Positions 53,654 through 62,962 are shown, numbered from the stretch's first letter. The stretch: 64,000 nt of DNA from CAYLXC01 sp964387865 (GCA_964387865.1 CAYLXC010000002.1:25411-89410); one strand, 5' to 3'. Program-made: numbers and translations. The notes: generated by a model from the letters alone, not told the origin.

Positions 53654-53677
53654 TTTGGAATTTGTTATTTGGAATTT
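53654..53677 (+). repeat. Short direct repeat (TTTGGAATTT, two copies, period 14)
   Basis: TTTGGAATTT occurs at 53654 and 53668, preceded by an A-rich AAAATTAAAATTG stretch, in the 37-base gap before the next ATG. It looks like a short degenerate intergenic repeat. Confidence 0.45.
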
Positions 53678-53678
53678 T

Positions 53679-54230
53679 ATGAAAATAGTTTATGTATTTT
53701 TTTCATTATTATTGCTAATTTACATGCTTTGGCCCGGACCTAACCATATTTCACAGTTTCCTCCTTTGCCATCTTCAGAAAAATCGACACTTGAGGGGGA
53801 TACAATACAAATTCCAAATGTTGCAGCATACTTTTCTGATAATTTTAGAGAATTTGTTTTGTCCTTTTATTCTACTTCTTATAAAAATTTAACTAAATTA
53901 CCCTTTCCTCCGCTAAAGCTAAACCATCCTCCGGAATATTCCTGGATAGCAATTAAAAGACACACAGATTCAACTTATATAGAAGAGCTGATATATCCTT
54001 TAAGAGATTCTTTGTATGTGAACGGATTTGAGCCTCTTTACTCTGACGGTATGCCCAAATGGTGGGGGGCTTCAAAGTTTGAAGTTGGTGGGCAACAATA
54101 CTTTACAAAAACAACCCTGAGATTTTATCCATCACCTATTTGGGCAAGATTCGTTGTTTGGTTAGGCATTATTTTATCAACTTTTTTGCTTTTTAAATTA
54201 GGTAAGGAAATTCTTGGAGTAAATAAATGA
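53679..54230 (+). CDS. Membrane-anchored protein of unknown function (183 aa)
   Basis: No recognised family. The protein has an N-terminal hydrophobic helix (F-F-S-L-L-L-L-I-Y-M-L-W), a Pro-rich linker with W-P-G-P and F-P-P-L-P, a soluble centre of about 110 residues rich in aromatic residues (S-F-Y-S-T-S-Y, P-K-W-W-G-A, Y-F-T-K-T-T-L-R-F-Y), and a second helix (F-V-V-W-L-G-I-I-L-S-T-F-L-L-F) near the C-terminus. The centre should face outside. The ATG at 53679 is preferred over a TTG at 53655. It overlaps the Wzy/WaaL-like gene by four bases, so a role in glycan ligation, polymerisation or chain-length control is plausible but unproven. Confidence 0.7.
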   Translation: MKIVYVFFSLLLLIYMLWPGPNHISQFPPLPSSEKSTLEGDTIQIPNVAAYFSDNFREFVLSFYSTSYKNLTKLPFPPLKLNHPPEYSWIAIKRHTDSTYIEELIYPLRDSLYVNGFEPLYSDGMPKWWGASKFEVGGQQYFTKTTLRFYPSPIWARFVVWLGIILSTFLLFKLGKEILGVNK

Positions 54231-55648
54231 AAAGTTTTATTAATATTTTTGAGAAAGCCTTATTTTTTTCAACCCTTTTTATTTTTGCTTTTATTCCTTT
54301 ATACCCAAAATTTCCCCTACTAAACATAACTGGCACATTTGTTGCAATAAGGCTAGAAGATGTTTTAATTGCAACAGTTATAGGTACTTGGGGAATATAT
54401 TTATCTCTTACGGGCCAACTAAAAGTTTTTTTTAAGGACAGACTTAATCAATCTCTCGTACTATTTTTTTTGATAGGCCTTTTGTCAATTTTTTCAGCAA
54501 ATTTTGTTACTCATTCAGCTTCAGCAAATTTAAGTTTACTTCATTGGGCAAGAAGGGTTGAGTTTATGTTGCTGCTTCCTGTAGTTGCGTCTGTAGTTAG
54601 AAATAGAAGACAGCTAATGACTGTTTTAATAAGTCTAGCTTTGGTTTTATTAGTTGTAAATATTTATGCTTTAGGTCAACAGTACTTAAAGTGGCCTGTT
54701 ATTTCAACTACTAATTCTGAGTTCTCAAAGGGGTTAATTTTATATCTTACGCCGGGGGCTAGAGTTAACTCCACTTTTGCAGGGCACTATGATTTGGCGG
54801 TATTTTTGGCAATGGCGGTTGTACTGTTGTCATCAATCTTTTTTGCGTTCAGAAATATTTTTATAAAGACGTTGGTTGGTTTCTTATCCATTATTTCATT
54901 TTGGGTTTTAATAATGACAGCTGCAAGACTTTCATTTGTGGCAGCGGTTTTTGGGATTTTAGCAACGTTAATTTTACTGGGTAAGAAAAAATTTATTTTA
55001 ATCTTTTTTCTCATTATTGTGTTAGTACTTTCGTATCCTTCTCAGTTGAGGGACAGATTGATCTCAACAGTAACAGTAAATATTTTAAATATGGGTCAAA
55101 GATATGAAGGACAAACAGAGGATCAAAAAATAAGAAACAAACTCAATATTCCAACTGTTGCGATAAAAACTTCATCAAAGTCAGCTGATGCTGCTTTCTT
55201 TGCAGCGGCTTCTTCTGGGTCTGCATCAGATATTGCACCAGGTGAGCCTCTTGATACAACTCAGTTAGGAGTCTATAGATCTTTTGAAATAAGGTTAAAT
55301 GTTGAGTGGCCCCGTGCAATTAATGCTTTTTTGAAGAATCCGCTTCTGGGAACTGGTTATTCCTCAATAGATATAGCAACAGATAATGATTTCTTAAGGT
55401 CGTTTGGGGAAATTGGATTACTCGGAACCTGTGCTTTTGGTTTAGTGTTAATTGAGTCTATGAAAAGAATTTATATTACATTTAAAAAAAGTGATAAGTT
55501 CATTAAAGCTTTTTCTGCTGGAATTTTTGCAATGATCTTGGCGTTTTTATTAAATGGATTTTTTATTGATGTGTTTGAGGCATCCAAGGTTGCGTCACTT
55601 TTTTGGATGATGTTAGGACTTGGTTTGGCAACAAGTAAGTTTAGATAA
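54227..55648 (+). CDS. O-antigen polymerase/ligase-like protein (Wzy/WaaL family)
   Basis: Protein of 473 residues with 10 or more hydrophobic segments and a large outer loop (about residues 270-370) rich in Ala and Ser (A-A-F-F-A-A-A-S-S-G-S-A-S). The family end-motif L-L-G-T-G-Y-S-S followed by A-T-D-N-D-F-L-R and G-E-I-G-L-L-G is clear; R-L-S-F-V-A-A-V-F-G-I matches the R-x-x-x-L motif region. It should polymerise exported repeats or ligate glycan to an acceptor. With no lipid A genes present, ligation would have to be to a protein, lipid or wall acceptor. Confidence 0.83.
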   Translation: MKSFINIFEKALFFSTLFIFAFIPLYPKFPLLNITGTFVAIRLEDVLIATVIGTWGIYLSLTGQLKVFFKDRLNQSLVLFFLIGLLSIFSANFVTHSASANLSLLHWARRVEFMLLLPVVASVVRNRRQLMTVLISLALVLLVVNIYALGQQYLKWPVISTTNSEFSKGLILYLTPGARVNSTFAGHYDLAVFLAMAVVLLSSIFFAFRNIFIKTLVGFLSIISFWVLIMTAARLSFVAAVFGILATLILLGKKKFILIFFLIIVLVLSYPSQLRDRLISTVTVNILNMGQRYEGQTEDQKIRNKLNIPTVAIKTSSKSADAAFFAAASSGSASDIAPGEPLDTTQLGVYRSFEIRLNVEWPRAINAFLKNPLLGTGYSSIDIATDNDFLRSFGEIGLLGTCAFGLVLIESMKRIYITFKKSDKFIKAFSAGIFAMILAFLLNGFFIDVFEASKVASLFWMMLGLGLATSKFR

Positions 55649-55650
55649 AA

Positions 55651-57114
55651 ATGCTTAAGATTTTATTTAATCAATATTTTTGGTTGGGTGTAATTTTACT
55701 TATGGCCTTTTTGGTAAGGCTATATAAAATTGATGCACCAATAGCGGATTGGCATTCCTGGAGGCAAGCTGATACTGCAGCTGTAACAAGGAATTTTATT
55801 AAGACGGGATTTAATCCTTTTTTACCAAAATTTGATGATATGTCCGGAATTGCGGAAAACCCTTTAATAAACCTTAACCATTTAAGATTTGTAGAATTTC
55901 CAACTTATAACATAGCAGTCTATCCATTTTATCTATTAATTGGAGTTAATGAAGTTTATCATAGGTTGGTTTCGTTACTTTTTTCATTAGGTAGTATTAT
56001 TTTTGTTTTCTTGATTGCGAAAAGATATTTAGGTGTAGTTACTACCTTACTCTCTGCATTAATATTTGCATTACTTCCATTCAATGTATTTTTCTCAAGA
56101 ACTACCTTACCAGAACCCACGTTTATCTTTTTTGCTTTAGGGATGGTTTATTTTGTTGATAGATGGATATGGGAGGGCAGGAGAATTTGGGGAATATGGG
56201 GATTTGTATTTACAACTGCTTCTTTTTTAGTAAAACCCTGGGCAATATTTTTTGTTCCACCGCTTGTTTACTCTGCCATAAAAAAAGAAGGGATAGGAGA
56301 AAGTTTGAAGTATTTATTTTTTTTTATCGCTGCACTTTTGCCTTTTATTTTTTGGAGGCTTTGGATCCTGCAACAACCAGAAGGGATACCTGCCTCAAAC
56401 TGGCTACTTAATGGCGATGGGATAAGGTTTCGACCTGCATTTTTCTGGTGGATTATTTCAGAAAGACTAGGAAGAGAAATACTTGGTACAACAGGTTTAG
56501 TATTAGCTTTTATAGGGATTATTGCTAAATTGGAGAGTCGAAGTCTTTTTTTTCACATATGGTTGTTGTCAATGGGTGCATATTTAATTATTCTTGCAAC
56601 TGGAAATGTTACGCATAATTATTATCAACTAATGATTATTCCAATACTTTCTATATTTTTAGCAAGGGGATTTGTATACTTATTTAAAGGAAATAAAGAT
56701 TTTATTCCAAGAATTTGGACTGTCCCTTTGGCGATATTTTTGCTATTGTCGAGTTTTTATTTTACTTACAAAATTGATAAAGAATTTTATAAAATAAATA
56801 ATCCTCAAATTGTGGAGGCAGGCAAAATGGCAGATCGGATCTTGCCAAAAGATGCTGTGGTTTTGGCCCCATACAATGGGGATACGGCCTTTTTGTATCA
56901 ATTGAACCGTCCAGGATTTCCTAATGCTCCACTTCCTCTTAAACAATTGGTTTCAGATTATAGTGTGACACATTATGTTTCAGTAAATTTCGATGAAAAA
57001 ACTAACTGGGTTAAGCGACATTTTGAGATAATATTTGAAAATGAAAAATTTGTGATTGCGGATTTAACAAAAATTAAAAGTCCTCTTGATGATATTTTAG
57101 ATGCCGAGCCTTAA
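55651..57114 (+). CDS. PMT/ArnT-like GT-C glycosyltransferase (487 aa)
   Basis: Membrane protein with about ten hydrophobic segments. A-D-W-H-S-W-R-Q-A-D-T-A near residues 32-43 is the first-loop acidic motif of a PMT_2 subgroup, F-V-E-F-P-T-Y-N takes the place of H-P-P-L, and T-T-L-P-E-P-T-F is the P-E-P motif. The last 100 residues form a soluble domain (A-P-Y-N-G-D-T-A-F). It should transfer a sugar from a polyprenyl-phosphate donor outside the membrane. It follows the polymerase gene after two bases. Confidence 0.83.
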   Translation: MLKILFNQYFWLGVILLMAFLVRLYKIDAPIADWHSWRQADTAAVTRNFIKTGFNPFLPKFDDMSGIAENPLINLNHLRFVEFPTYNIAVYPFYLLIGVNEVYHRLVSLLFSLGSIIFVFLIAKRYLGVVTTLLSALIFALLPFNVFFSRTTLPEPTFIFFALGMVYFVDRWIWEGRRIWGIWGFVFTTASFLVKPWAIFFVPPLVYSAIKKEGIGESLKYLFFFIAALLPFIFWRLWILQQPEGIPASNWLLNGDGIRFRPAFFWWIISERLGREILGTTGLVLAFIGIIAKLESRSLFFHIWLLSMGAYLIILATGNVTHNYYQLMIIPILSIFLARGFVYLFKGNKDFIPRIWTVPLAIFLLLSSFYFTYKIDKEFYKINNPQIVEAGKMADRILPKDAVVLAPYNGDTAFLYQLNRPGFPNAPLPLKQLVSDYSVTHYVSVNFDEKTNWVKRHFEIIFENEKFVIADLTKIKSPLDDILDAEP

Positions 57115-57119
57115 ATACA

Positions 57120-58310
57120 ATGAGAGTACTGATGTTAACACCTTATCTGCCATACCCACTCTTAACTGGTGGACAAACTAGGTCTTATAATCTTATTAAA
57201 AGGTTATCTCAACTGGGTCATAAGATTACATTATTCTGTTTAGTTAAAGATGGAAATGAAAAAAAATATGTCGGGCAACTTGAAAAATTTTGTGAGGAAG
57301 TACAAGTATTTAGTCGTCCGCAAAAACCCTGGACAATAGAAAATATTTTAAGGACCGGTTTTAGCTATTATCCATTTTTGGTTATCAGAAATTGGGCATC
57401 TGGTGAAAAAGATGCAATCTCAAGGGAGCTTTTGGAAAATCAATTTGATTTAATTCACGCTGAAACTTTTTATGTTATGCCGCATATTCCTCAAACAAAA
57501 ATTCCTATACTCTTGGTTGAACAGACAATCGAACATCTTGTATATAGACATTTTGCAGAAGAATCCAAAAAATTCCTGATAAAGCCTTTTTTATATTTCG
57601 ACGTCTTTAAAATGAAATATTGGGAGCTGAAATACTGGAAAAAAGCTAAAAAAGTTGTGGCAATGTCAGAAGATGATAAGGAAAAAATGCTAGATGAGGT
57701 GGGATCCTTGGATGTTGATATTGTGCCAAATGGAGTAGATAGTGATTATTTTTCAAAAAAAGTCGCTGATAAATCAAAAGATCCTATAATTTTGTATCTT
57801 GGAAATTTCACTTGGTTACAAAATAGAGAGGCTGTTGATATTTTGGTAAGAAGAATTTGGCCGGACATCAGAAAAAAATTTCCGAAGGCTAAACTTTGGA
57901 TAATTGGAAAAGATGCAAAGATTTTTTTTCCAAATCTCGGGAGTAGAAATATTCGTGTTGATGAGGTGAAAGATGTTAGGGAAGTTTATCAAAAGACAAC
58001 TGTTTTAGTTGCTCCAATTTATGGTGGAGGTGGAACGAGATATAAAAACTTTGAGGCTTTTGCATCCGGGCTGCCTGTTGTTACAACAACAATAGGAATT
58101 GGCGGGATAGAAGCAGAGGATGGTGTTAATGTAATAATTAGAGATGATTTAAACGGAATTATTGAAGCAACTATGGAGCTAATAAGGAACCCGGAACTTG
58201 CCAGGAAAATTTCCGAAAGTGCCAGAAATTTGGTAAAGGAAAAATATGAGTGGGATCCAATTGCTAAAAAGTTAAGTGAGATTTATGAGGAGCTTGGGAG
58301 AAAATTATGA
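57120..58310 (+). CDS. GT4-family glycosyltransferase (GGGGTRxK subgroup)
   Basis: GT-B enzyme of 396 residues: L-T-P-Y-L-P-Y-P-L-L-T-G-G-Q-T-R at the start (sugar-acceptor loop), V-P-N-G-V-D-S-D-Y-F, I-L-Y-L-G-N-F-T-W-L-Q-N at the donor site, and Y-G-G-G-G-T-R-Y-K-N-F-E-A-F-A-S-G in place of the common E-x7-E motif. That variant is normal in a subgroup of bacterial GT4 proteins. It overlaps the next GT4 by four bases. Confidence 0.85.
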   Translation: MRVLMLTPYLPYPLLTGGQTRSYNLIKRLSQLGHKITLFCLVKDGNEKKYVGQLEKFCEEVQVFSRPQKPWTIENILRTGFSYYPFLVIRNWASGEKDAISRELLENQFDLIHAETFYVMPHIPQTKIPILLVEQTIEHLVYRHFAEESKKFLIKPFLYFDVFKMKYWELKYWKKAKKVVAMSEDDKEKMLDEVGSLDVDIVPNGVDSDYFSKKVADKSKDPIILYLGNFTWLQNREAVDILVRRIWPDIRKKFPKAKLWIIGKDAKIFFPNLGSRNIRVDEVKDVREVYQKTTVLVAPIYGGGGTRYKNFEAFASGLPVVTTTIGIGGIEAEDGVNVIIRDDLNGIIEATMELIRNPELARKISESARNLVKEKYEWDPIAKKLSEIYEELGRKL

Positions 58311-59422
58311 GGATTGCAATAGATGCAAGAATGTATCAGGAGTCTGGAATTGGAAGATATATTAGGAATTTAGTTTCCAACCTTCAGAAATTGGATAAAA
58401 AAAATGAGTATTTAATTCTCCATTTAAAAAATGACTATAATACTTTAGGTTACCATGGTAACTTTAGAAAGATTTTAGCAGATTTCAGATGGTATGGAGT
58501 CTCTGAGCAAATTAGGTTACCAAGATTATTGAAAAATTTAAAAGTAGATGTTGTACATTTCCCACACTTTAATGTACCGATTTTTTACAAAGGCAAATTT
58601 GTAGTTACAATTCATGATTTAATTCACCAACATTTCAGTATGCAAAGGGCAACTTCACATGGATCCATAATTTATAATTTTAAAAAATTAGGTTATAAAA
58701 AAGTTTTTTTGCATGCAATTGAAAAAAGTAAAAAAATTTTGGTTCCTTCGAATTTTGTTAAAAATCAACTTATTGATCAGTGGAAAACAGATAATAAAGT
58801 TATAGTAACTTCTGAAGCAGTTGATGACAAATTTAGTTTGATCGTGGAACATTTGTCAGAAAAAAAGATTCAAGATGTCATGGAGAAATTCAACATAAGT
58901 GGAAAGTATCTTTTTTATGTTGGAAATGCTCATCCGCACAAAAATGTTGAAGGTCTGATTAAAGCTTTCCTAAATTTAAAAGTAAAATTTAAGGATTTAA
59001 AATTAGTTTTATCCGGATATGACCATTATTTTTGGAAAAGAATAAAGGTGGAATATCAGAAAGACGGGATTATATATACAGGTTATGTGAATGATGAGCA
59101 GCTGGTAGCTCTTTATAAAAAAGCATCATGTTTTGTTATGCCATCCTTTGAAGAAGGATTTGGAATCCCCCTTTTGGAGGCATTTACATGTAGTTGCCCG
59201 GTAGTTTCATCAAATGCGGGGGCATTAGAAGAAATTGGAGGAAATGCGGCAATTTATTTTGATCCAAACAATGTGGGGGATATGGAGGATAAGATATATA
59301 GGGTATTGGAAGATAAGAAATTAAGAGATGATTTAGTAGAAGAAGGTAAAAAAAGAGTTAAACTTTTTAGCTGGAAGAAATTGGCGGAACAGACTTTGGA
59401 GGTGTATGAAAAATGCATATAG
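58307..59422 (+). CDS. GT4-family glycosyltransferase (mannosyltransferase-like)
   Basis: GT-B enzyme of 371 residues. I-A-I-D-A-R-M-Y-Q-E-S-G-I-G-R-Y at the start and I-H-D-L-I-H at about 105 are marks of GDP-mannose-dependent GT4 enzymes; Y-V-G-N-A-H-P-H-K-N-V forms the donor site; E-E-G-F-G-I-P-L-L-E-A-F-T-C-S keeps both Glu residues. Likely to transfer mannose, rhamnose or heptose to a lipid-linked glycan. It overlaps the next gene by ten bases. Confidence 0.87.
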   Translation: MRIAIDARMYQESGIGRYIRNLVSNLQKLDKKNEYLILHLKNDYNTLGYHGNFRKILADFRWYGVSEQIRLPRLLKNLKVDVVHFPHFNVPIFYKGKFVVTIHDLIHQHFSMQRATSHGSIIYNFKKLGYKKVFLHAIEKSKKILVPSNFVKNQLIDQWKTDNKVIVTSEAVDDKFSLIVEHLSEKKIQDVMEKFNISGKYLFYVGNAHPHKNVEGLIKAFLNLKVKFKDLKLVLSGYDHYFWKRIKVEYQKDGIIYTGYVNDEQLVALYKKASCFVMPSFEEGFGIPLLEAFTCSCPVVSSNAGALEEIGGNAAIYFDPNNVGDMEDKIYRVLEDKKLRDDLVEEGKKRVKLFSWKKLAEQTLEVYEKCI

Positions 59423-60423
59423 CACTTGCTCATGATGATTTAGTGCAGTGGGGAGGGGCCGAGAGGGTTTTGGAGGGATTAACAGAAATATATCCCGATG
59501 CGCCAATTTTTACATCTGTTTATGATTCTTCAAATAAGGAACTCTCAAGGCGATTTGGCTCAAAAAAAATTTTCACTTCATTCTTACAAAATATCCCCGG
59601 ATGGAATTCTTTGTACAAGATATTATTACCACTCTACCCTATTGCTTTTGAACAATTTGATTTTACTGATTTTGACCTAGTTATTTCAAACACGACGCGT
59701 TTTGCAAAATCAATTATTACAAAACCTAAGACATTGCATATTTGTTATTGCCATACTCCTCCAAGATTTTTATGGCATTTTTCGGGCGAGGGAAATTATG
59801 GAATTTGGGAAGTGTTGATGAGTAAGCTTAGAATTTATGATCAAGTTTCAGCAAGAAGAGTAGATCATTTTATTGCAGGATCTGAAAATGCAAAAAAAAG
59901 GATTAAGAAAGTATATGGGGTTGATTCAAAGGTTGTTTACCCGTTTATTGATTTGGAAAGATTTAAGAATGTGGATACTTTTGATGGAAACTACTTTGTC
60001 GTAATGGGGAGGCCAAATAAATATAAAAGATTTGATCTGGCAAGGGAGGCTTGCGAGAAACTTGGGGTAGAACTTAAGATTATTTTAGGTAATTTGGATG
60101 ATGAAACGGTGGTTAAAATACTGGCAGGATGCAGGGCATTAATTATCCCGGGAATTGAGGATTTTGGCATAGCTTCTTTAGAAGCTCAAGCTTTAGGAAA
60201 GCCCGTCATAGCTTTTAAAGAAGGTGGTTCTTTAGAAACTGTAACAGAAGGCAAGAGTGGAATATTTTTCAGTAAGCAAACAGTGGATAGTTTGGTTGAT
60301 GCACTAAAGCGCTTTAATGATTTAAATCATTTTCAAAGTAATGTTATAAGAGAAAATGTCAAAAAATTCAGTAAAGTAAATTTTATAAAAAATTTCAAGC
60401 AAACAGTTGTCTCTTTAAGGTAA
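59413..60423 (+). CDS. GT4-family glycosyltransferase (WbaZ-like mannosyltransferase)
   Basis: GT-B enzyme of 336 residues opening A-L-A-H-D-D-L-V-Q-W-G-G-A-E-R-V, with C-Y-C-H-T-P-P-R-F-L-W near residue 110, characteristic of the WbaZ/WbdC-like group. V-V-M-G-R-P-N-K-Y-K-R-F-D-L is the donor site and E-D-F-G-I-A-S-L-E-A-Q-A-L-G the E-x7-E motif. The family usually adds the first or second mannose in O-unit assembly (family knowledge), which fits its position just before the phosphoglycosyl transferase gene. Confidence 0.87.
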   Translation: MHIALAHDDLVQWGGAERVLEGLTEIYPDAPIFTSVYDSSNKELSRRFGSKKIFTSFLQNIPGWNSLYKILLPLYPIAFEQFDFTDFDLVISNTTRFAKSIITKPKTLHICYCHTPPRFLWHFSGEGNYGIWEVLMSKLRIYDQVSARRVDHFIAGSENAKKRIKKVYGVDSKVVYPFIDLERFKNVDTFDGNYFVVMGRPNKYKRFDLAREACEKLGVELKIILGNLDDETVVKILAGCRALIIPGIEDFGIASLEAQALGKPVIAFKEGGSLETVTEGKSGIFFSKQTVDSLVDALKRFNDLNHFQSNVIRENVKKFSKVNFIKNFKQTVVSLR

Positions 60424-60442
60424 TATATAGATTACTGCCAAA

Positions 60443-61072
60443 ATGATGTACAATTTTTCAAAAAGGCTTATAGATATGGTTGGCTTAATTGTGGGCCTCA
60501 TTTTTTTATCACCTTTACTTTTGCTTGTTGCAATTGCAATTAAATTGGATTCAGCCGGACCAATCCTTGCAGATACCCCTATGAGAGCTGGTAAGGATGG
60601 AAAACTTTTTAAAATATATAAGTTTCGCTCCATGGTTGAAAATGCCCATGAAATTTTAGAAAAAGATCCAAAGCTTTTGGAGGAATACAAAAAAAACAGC
60701 TATAAAATATTTAATGATCCCAGAGTTACTAGGGTGGGAAGGATTTTAAGAAGATTTTCAATTGACGAATTACCCCAACTTTTTAATATTTTAAAAGGTG
60801 AGATGAGTCTTGTTGGGCCAAGGGCGTATTACCCTTTTGAGCTTGAAGAACAACAAGTTAAATATCCTGAATCAAAAAAATTTGTTAAGATAATTTTGTC
60901 TGGAAAACCAGGGCTAACAGGTCTCTGGCAAGTAACAGGGAGATCCCAAATTAATTTTGACAAAAGAGTTGAAATGGATGCTGATTATGTGCGAAGAAGA
61001 TCTCTACCTTATGATTTTTGGATTATGCTTAAAACAATTCCGGCAGTAATAATTGGGAAAGGAGCAATTTAG
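60443..61072 (+). CDS. Monotopic phosphoglycosyl transferase (bacterial sugar transferase)
   Basis: Initiating enzyme that moves a sugar 1-phosphate from a nucleotide sugar to polyprenyl phosphate. With 209 residues it is the short, catalytic-domain-only form (PglC-like). Marks: F-S-K-R-L-I-D-M-V-G and a re-entrant membrane helix (residues 12-33), Y-K-F-R-S-M at 59-64, F-S-I-D-E-L-P-Q with the Asp-Glu catalytic dyad, M-S-L-V-G-P-R, and K-P-G-L-T-G-L-W-Q. It starts the glycan whose later sugars are added by the GT2/GT4 enzymes upstream. An ATG one codon later is equally possible. Confidence 0.9.
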   Translation: MMYNFSKRLIDMVGLIVGLIFLSPLLLLVAIAIKLDSAGPILADTPMRAGKDGKLFKIYKFRSMVENAHEILEKDPKLLEEYKKNSYKIFNDPRVTRVGRILRRFSIDELPQLFNILKGEMSLVGPRAYYPFELEEQQVKYPESKKFVKIILSGKPGLTGLWQVTGRSQINFDKRVEMDADYVRRRSLPYDFWIMLKTIPAVIIGKGAI

Positions 61073-62962
61073 GTGGCTTTTGTAAATTTAAATAAGAGGT
61101 TGGATAAAACTAGTAGAATAATTTTAAGGAAAAAACCCAAAAATAGAATGGTAGGCAGACGACTTGTATTTTTAGTTATCTTAATAATTGCTATAGCCTT
61201 ACCTTCAACTTTTATTTACTTTGGTCTTAAGGAAACTTTAACTCATGGAAAGGCTTTGGTTGAGGCATACAAGAATCAAAACTTTGATAATTTAAAGCAG
61301 GAGGTAGTATTTGTTAGAGGGGGGATGCAAAAGGTAGATGTTTCATTGGGTTTTCTTTTTTGGCTTAGAATAATACCAATTTTGGGAGGATACTACTTGG
61401 ATGCAAAGGGATTTGCGGGAGCAGCAGTTGAGGAACTTATTGCAGCAGAGAAGATTCTTGAGGATTTGGAAAAAGAGAAAAAAGAGGTTGGTTTTGACGG
61501 TAATCCTAAAAGCGGACCAGACAGAGCAACACAAGCACTTAAAATTTTGGATAAATCAATTCCTACCTTAGATAAAATTGAGAGTAATTTAAAAAAAGGT
61601 GCAGACTCAGTAAAAAATGTTGACACAAATAAGTATCCAGAAAAGTTTAGAGGTAAAGAAATCAGAAGGAATTTGGAAGTATTCAAAAATTTCATTTTAG
61701 GAGCGGCTGTTGCAGTGGACGAAGGTAGAGATGCATTGATTATGGCACCAGATGCTTTAGGTATCCCATCCAGCAAAGAATATCTTCTGCTTTTTCAAAA
61801 TGATAAGGAGATAAGGCCAACCGGAGGATTTATTACAGCTTTTGCCACATTAAGCTTAAATAATGGCCAGGTTAATGCAACTACCTCTGATGATATTTAC
61901 AGATTGGATGAGCGACTTTTGGCAACATGTGAGTCAAAGATTTGCCCACTAACCCCTCCTGAACCAATTGTTAGATACTTACCTGAAGTTTCCGGAAAAG
62001 CGAGATCTGCCTGGAGTATGAGAGATTCAAATATTTCTCCGGATGTCCCAACTTCTGCAAAAGAATTTGAAAGGATGTTTGAGCTTTTAGGACAGGGTTT
62101 GCCATTTGATGGAATTATTTATATTGATTCACAAGTTGTGGAGGAATTGATTGAGGTGACCGGTCCAATTGATGTTTTTGGAACAACTTATTCTTCGGAG
62201 ACCGACAAGAGGTGTAATTGTCCCAATGTTATTTATGAGCTTGAATCTTATGCGGAAATTGCTGCAAAAGGTGAGCAGGATAGAAAAGCAATTTTGGGTG
62301 TTTTAATGCAGCAGATTTTGGCCCGCTCAATGGGCGCTGATGTTGAGAAACTTCCCAAACTTATTGAAACAATTGCGCGTCTTGCCAATCATAAGCATGT
62401 GATGTTTTATATGCATGATACAAATTTGCAGAAAGCTTTATCTAAATTAAACTGGATAGGGGAAATAAAAGATTTTGGTGGTGATTACCTTCATATAAAT
62501 GATTCTAATTTTGCAGGTGGCAAGTCCAATTTGTATGTTGAGCAAACAGTAACACAAGAGATAAGCGTAAAGAGTGAAGGGGTAAGTAAGAAAGTCACAA
62601 TTGAGTATAAAAATCCTCAACAATTTAATACATGGCTTAATGGGATAAATAGGGATTATGTTAGGCTTTATGTGCCTCAAGGTAGTAAATTAATTGGTGG
62701 GAAGGGGTCAGAAGATGGGGTAAGGCAAATTGAAGATGAGCTGGGAAAAAGTGTAATTGAGGCATTTATTACAGTAAGGCCACAAAATTCGCGGAAGTTA
62801 GAGGTAGAATATACGGTTCCATATAATCCCAAAGGGGAATATAAATTATTAATCCAAAAACAACCAGGAGCCAAAGATTTTACATATAAAATAAAAATTA
62901 ATGGTTCCCAAAAAGCGGATTTTAAACTAGACCAAGATAAAGAGTTAAAGTTTGATATGTAA
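61073..62962 (+). CDS. DUF4012 membrane-anchored protein
   Basis: Protein of 629 residues with a GTG start directly abutting the previous TAG. A basic cytoplasmic start (R-K-K-P-K-N-R) and one anchor helix (V-F-L-V-I-L-I-I-A-I-A) are followed by a helical, Lys/Glu-rich outer region to about residue 200 and the DUF4012 domain, with L-L-L-F-Q-N-D-K-E-I-R-P-T-G-G-F and S-M-R-D-S-N-I-S-P-D-V-P. The function of DUF4012 is not established; it is common beside envelope polysaccharide genes in Candidate Phyla Radiation and actinobacterial genomes. Co-transcription with the phosphoglycosyl transferase suggests a role in glycan attachment or assembly at the surface. Confidence 0.87.
   Translation: MAFVNLNKRLDKTSRIILRKKPKNRMVGRRLVFLVILIIAIALPSTFIYFGLKETLTHGKALVEAYKNQNFDNLKQEVVFVRGGMQKVDVSLGFLFWLRIIPILGGYYLDAKGFAGAAVEELIAAEKILEDLEKEKKEVGFDGNPKSGPDRATQALKILDKSIPTLDKIESNLKKGADSVKNVDTNKYPEKFRGKEIRRNLEVFKNFILGAAVAVDEGRDALIMAPDALGIPSSKEYLLLFQNDKEIRPTGGFITAFATLSLNNGQVNATTSDDIYRLDERLLATCESKICPLTPPEPIVRYLPEVSGKARSAWSMRDSNISPDVPTSAKEFERMFELLGQGLPFDGIIYIDSQVVEELIEVTGPIDVFGTTYSSETDKRCNCPNVIYELESYAEIAAKGEQDRKAILGVLMQQILARSMGADVEKLPKLIETIARLANHKHVMFYMHDTNLQKALSKLNWIGEIKDFGGDYLHINDSNFAGGKSNLYVEQTVTQEISVKSEGVSKKVTIEYKNPQQFNTWLNGINRDYVRLYVPQGSKLIGGKGSEDGVRQIEDELGKSVIEAFITVRPQNSRKLEVEYTVPYNPKGEYKLLIQKQPGAKDFTYKIKINGSQKADFKLDQDKELKFDM

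Noticed and set aside
61393..61776. A 127-codon minus-strand frame
   Set aside because: Antisense shadow of the DUF4012 gene; low-complexity Ser/Lys translation without a family.
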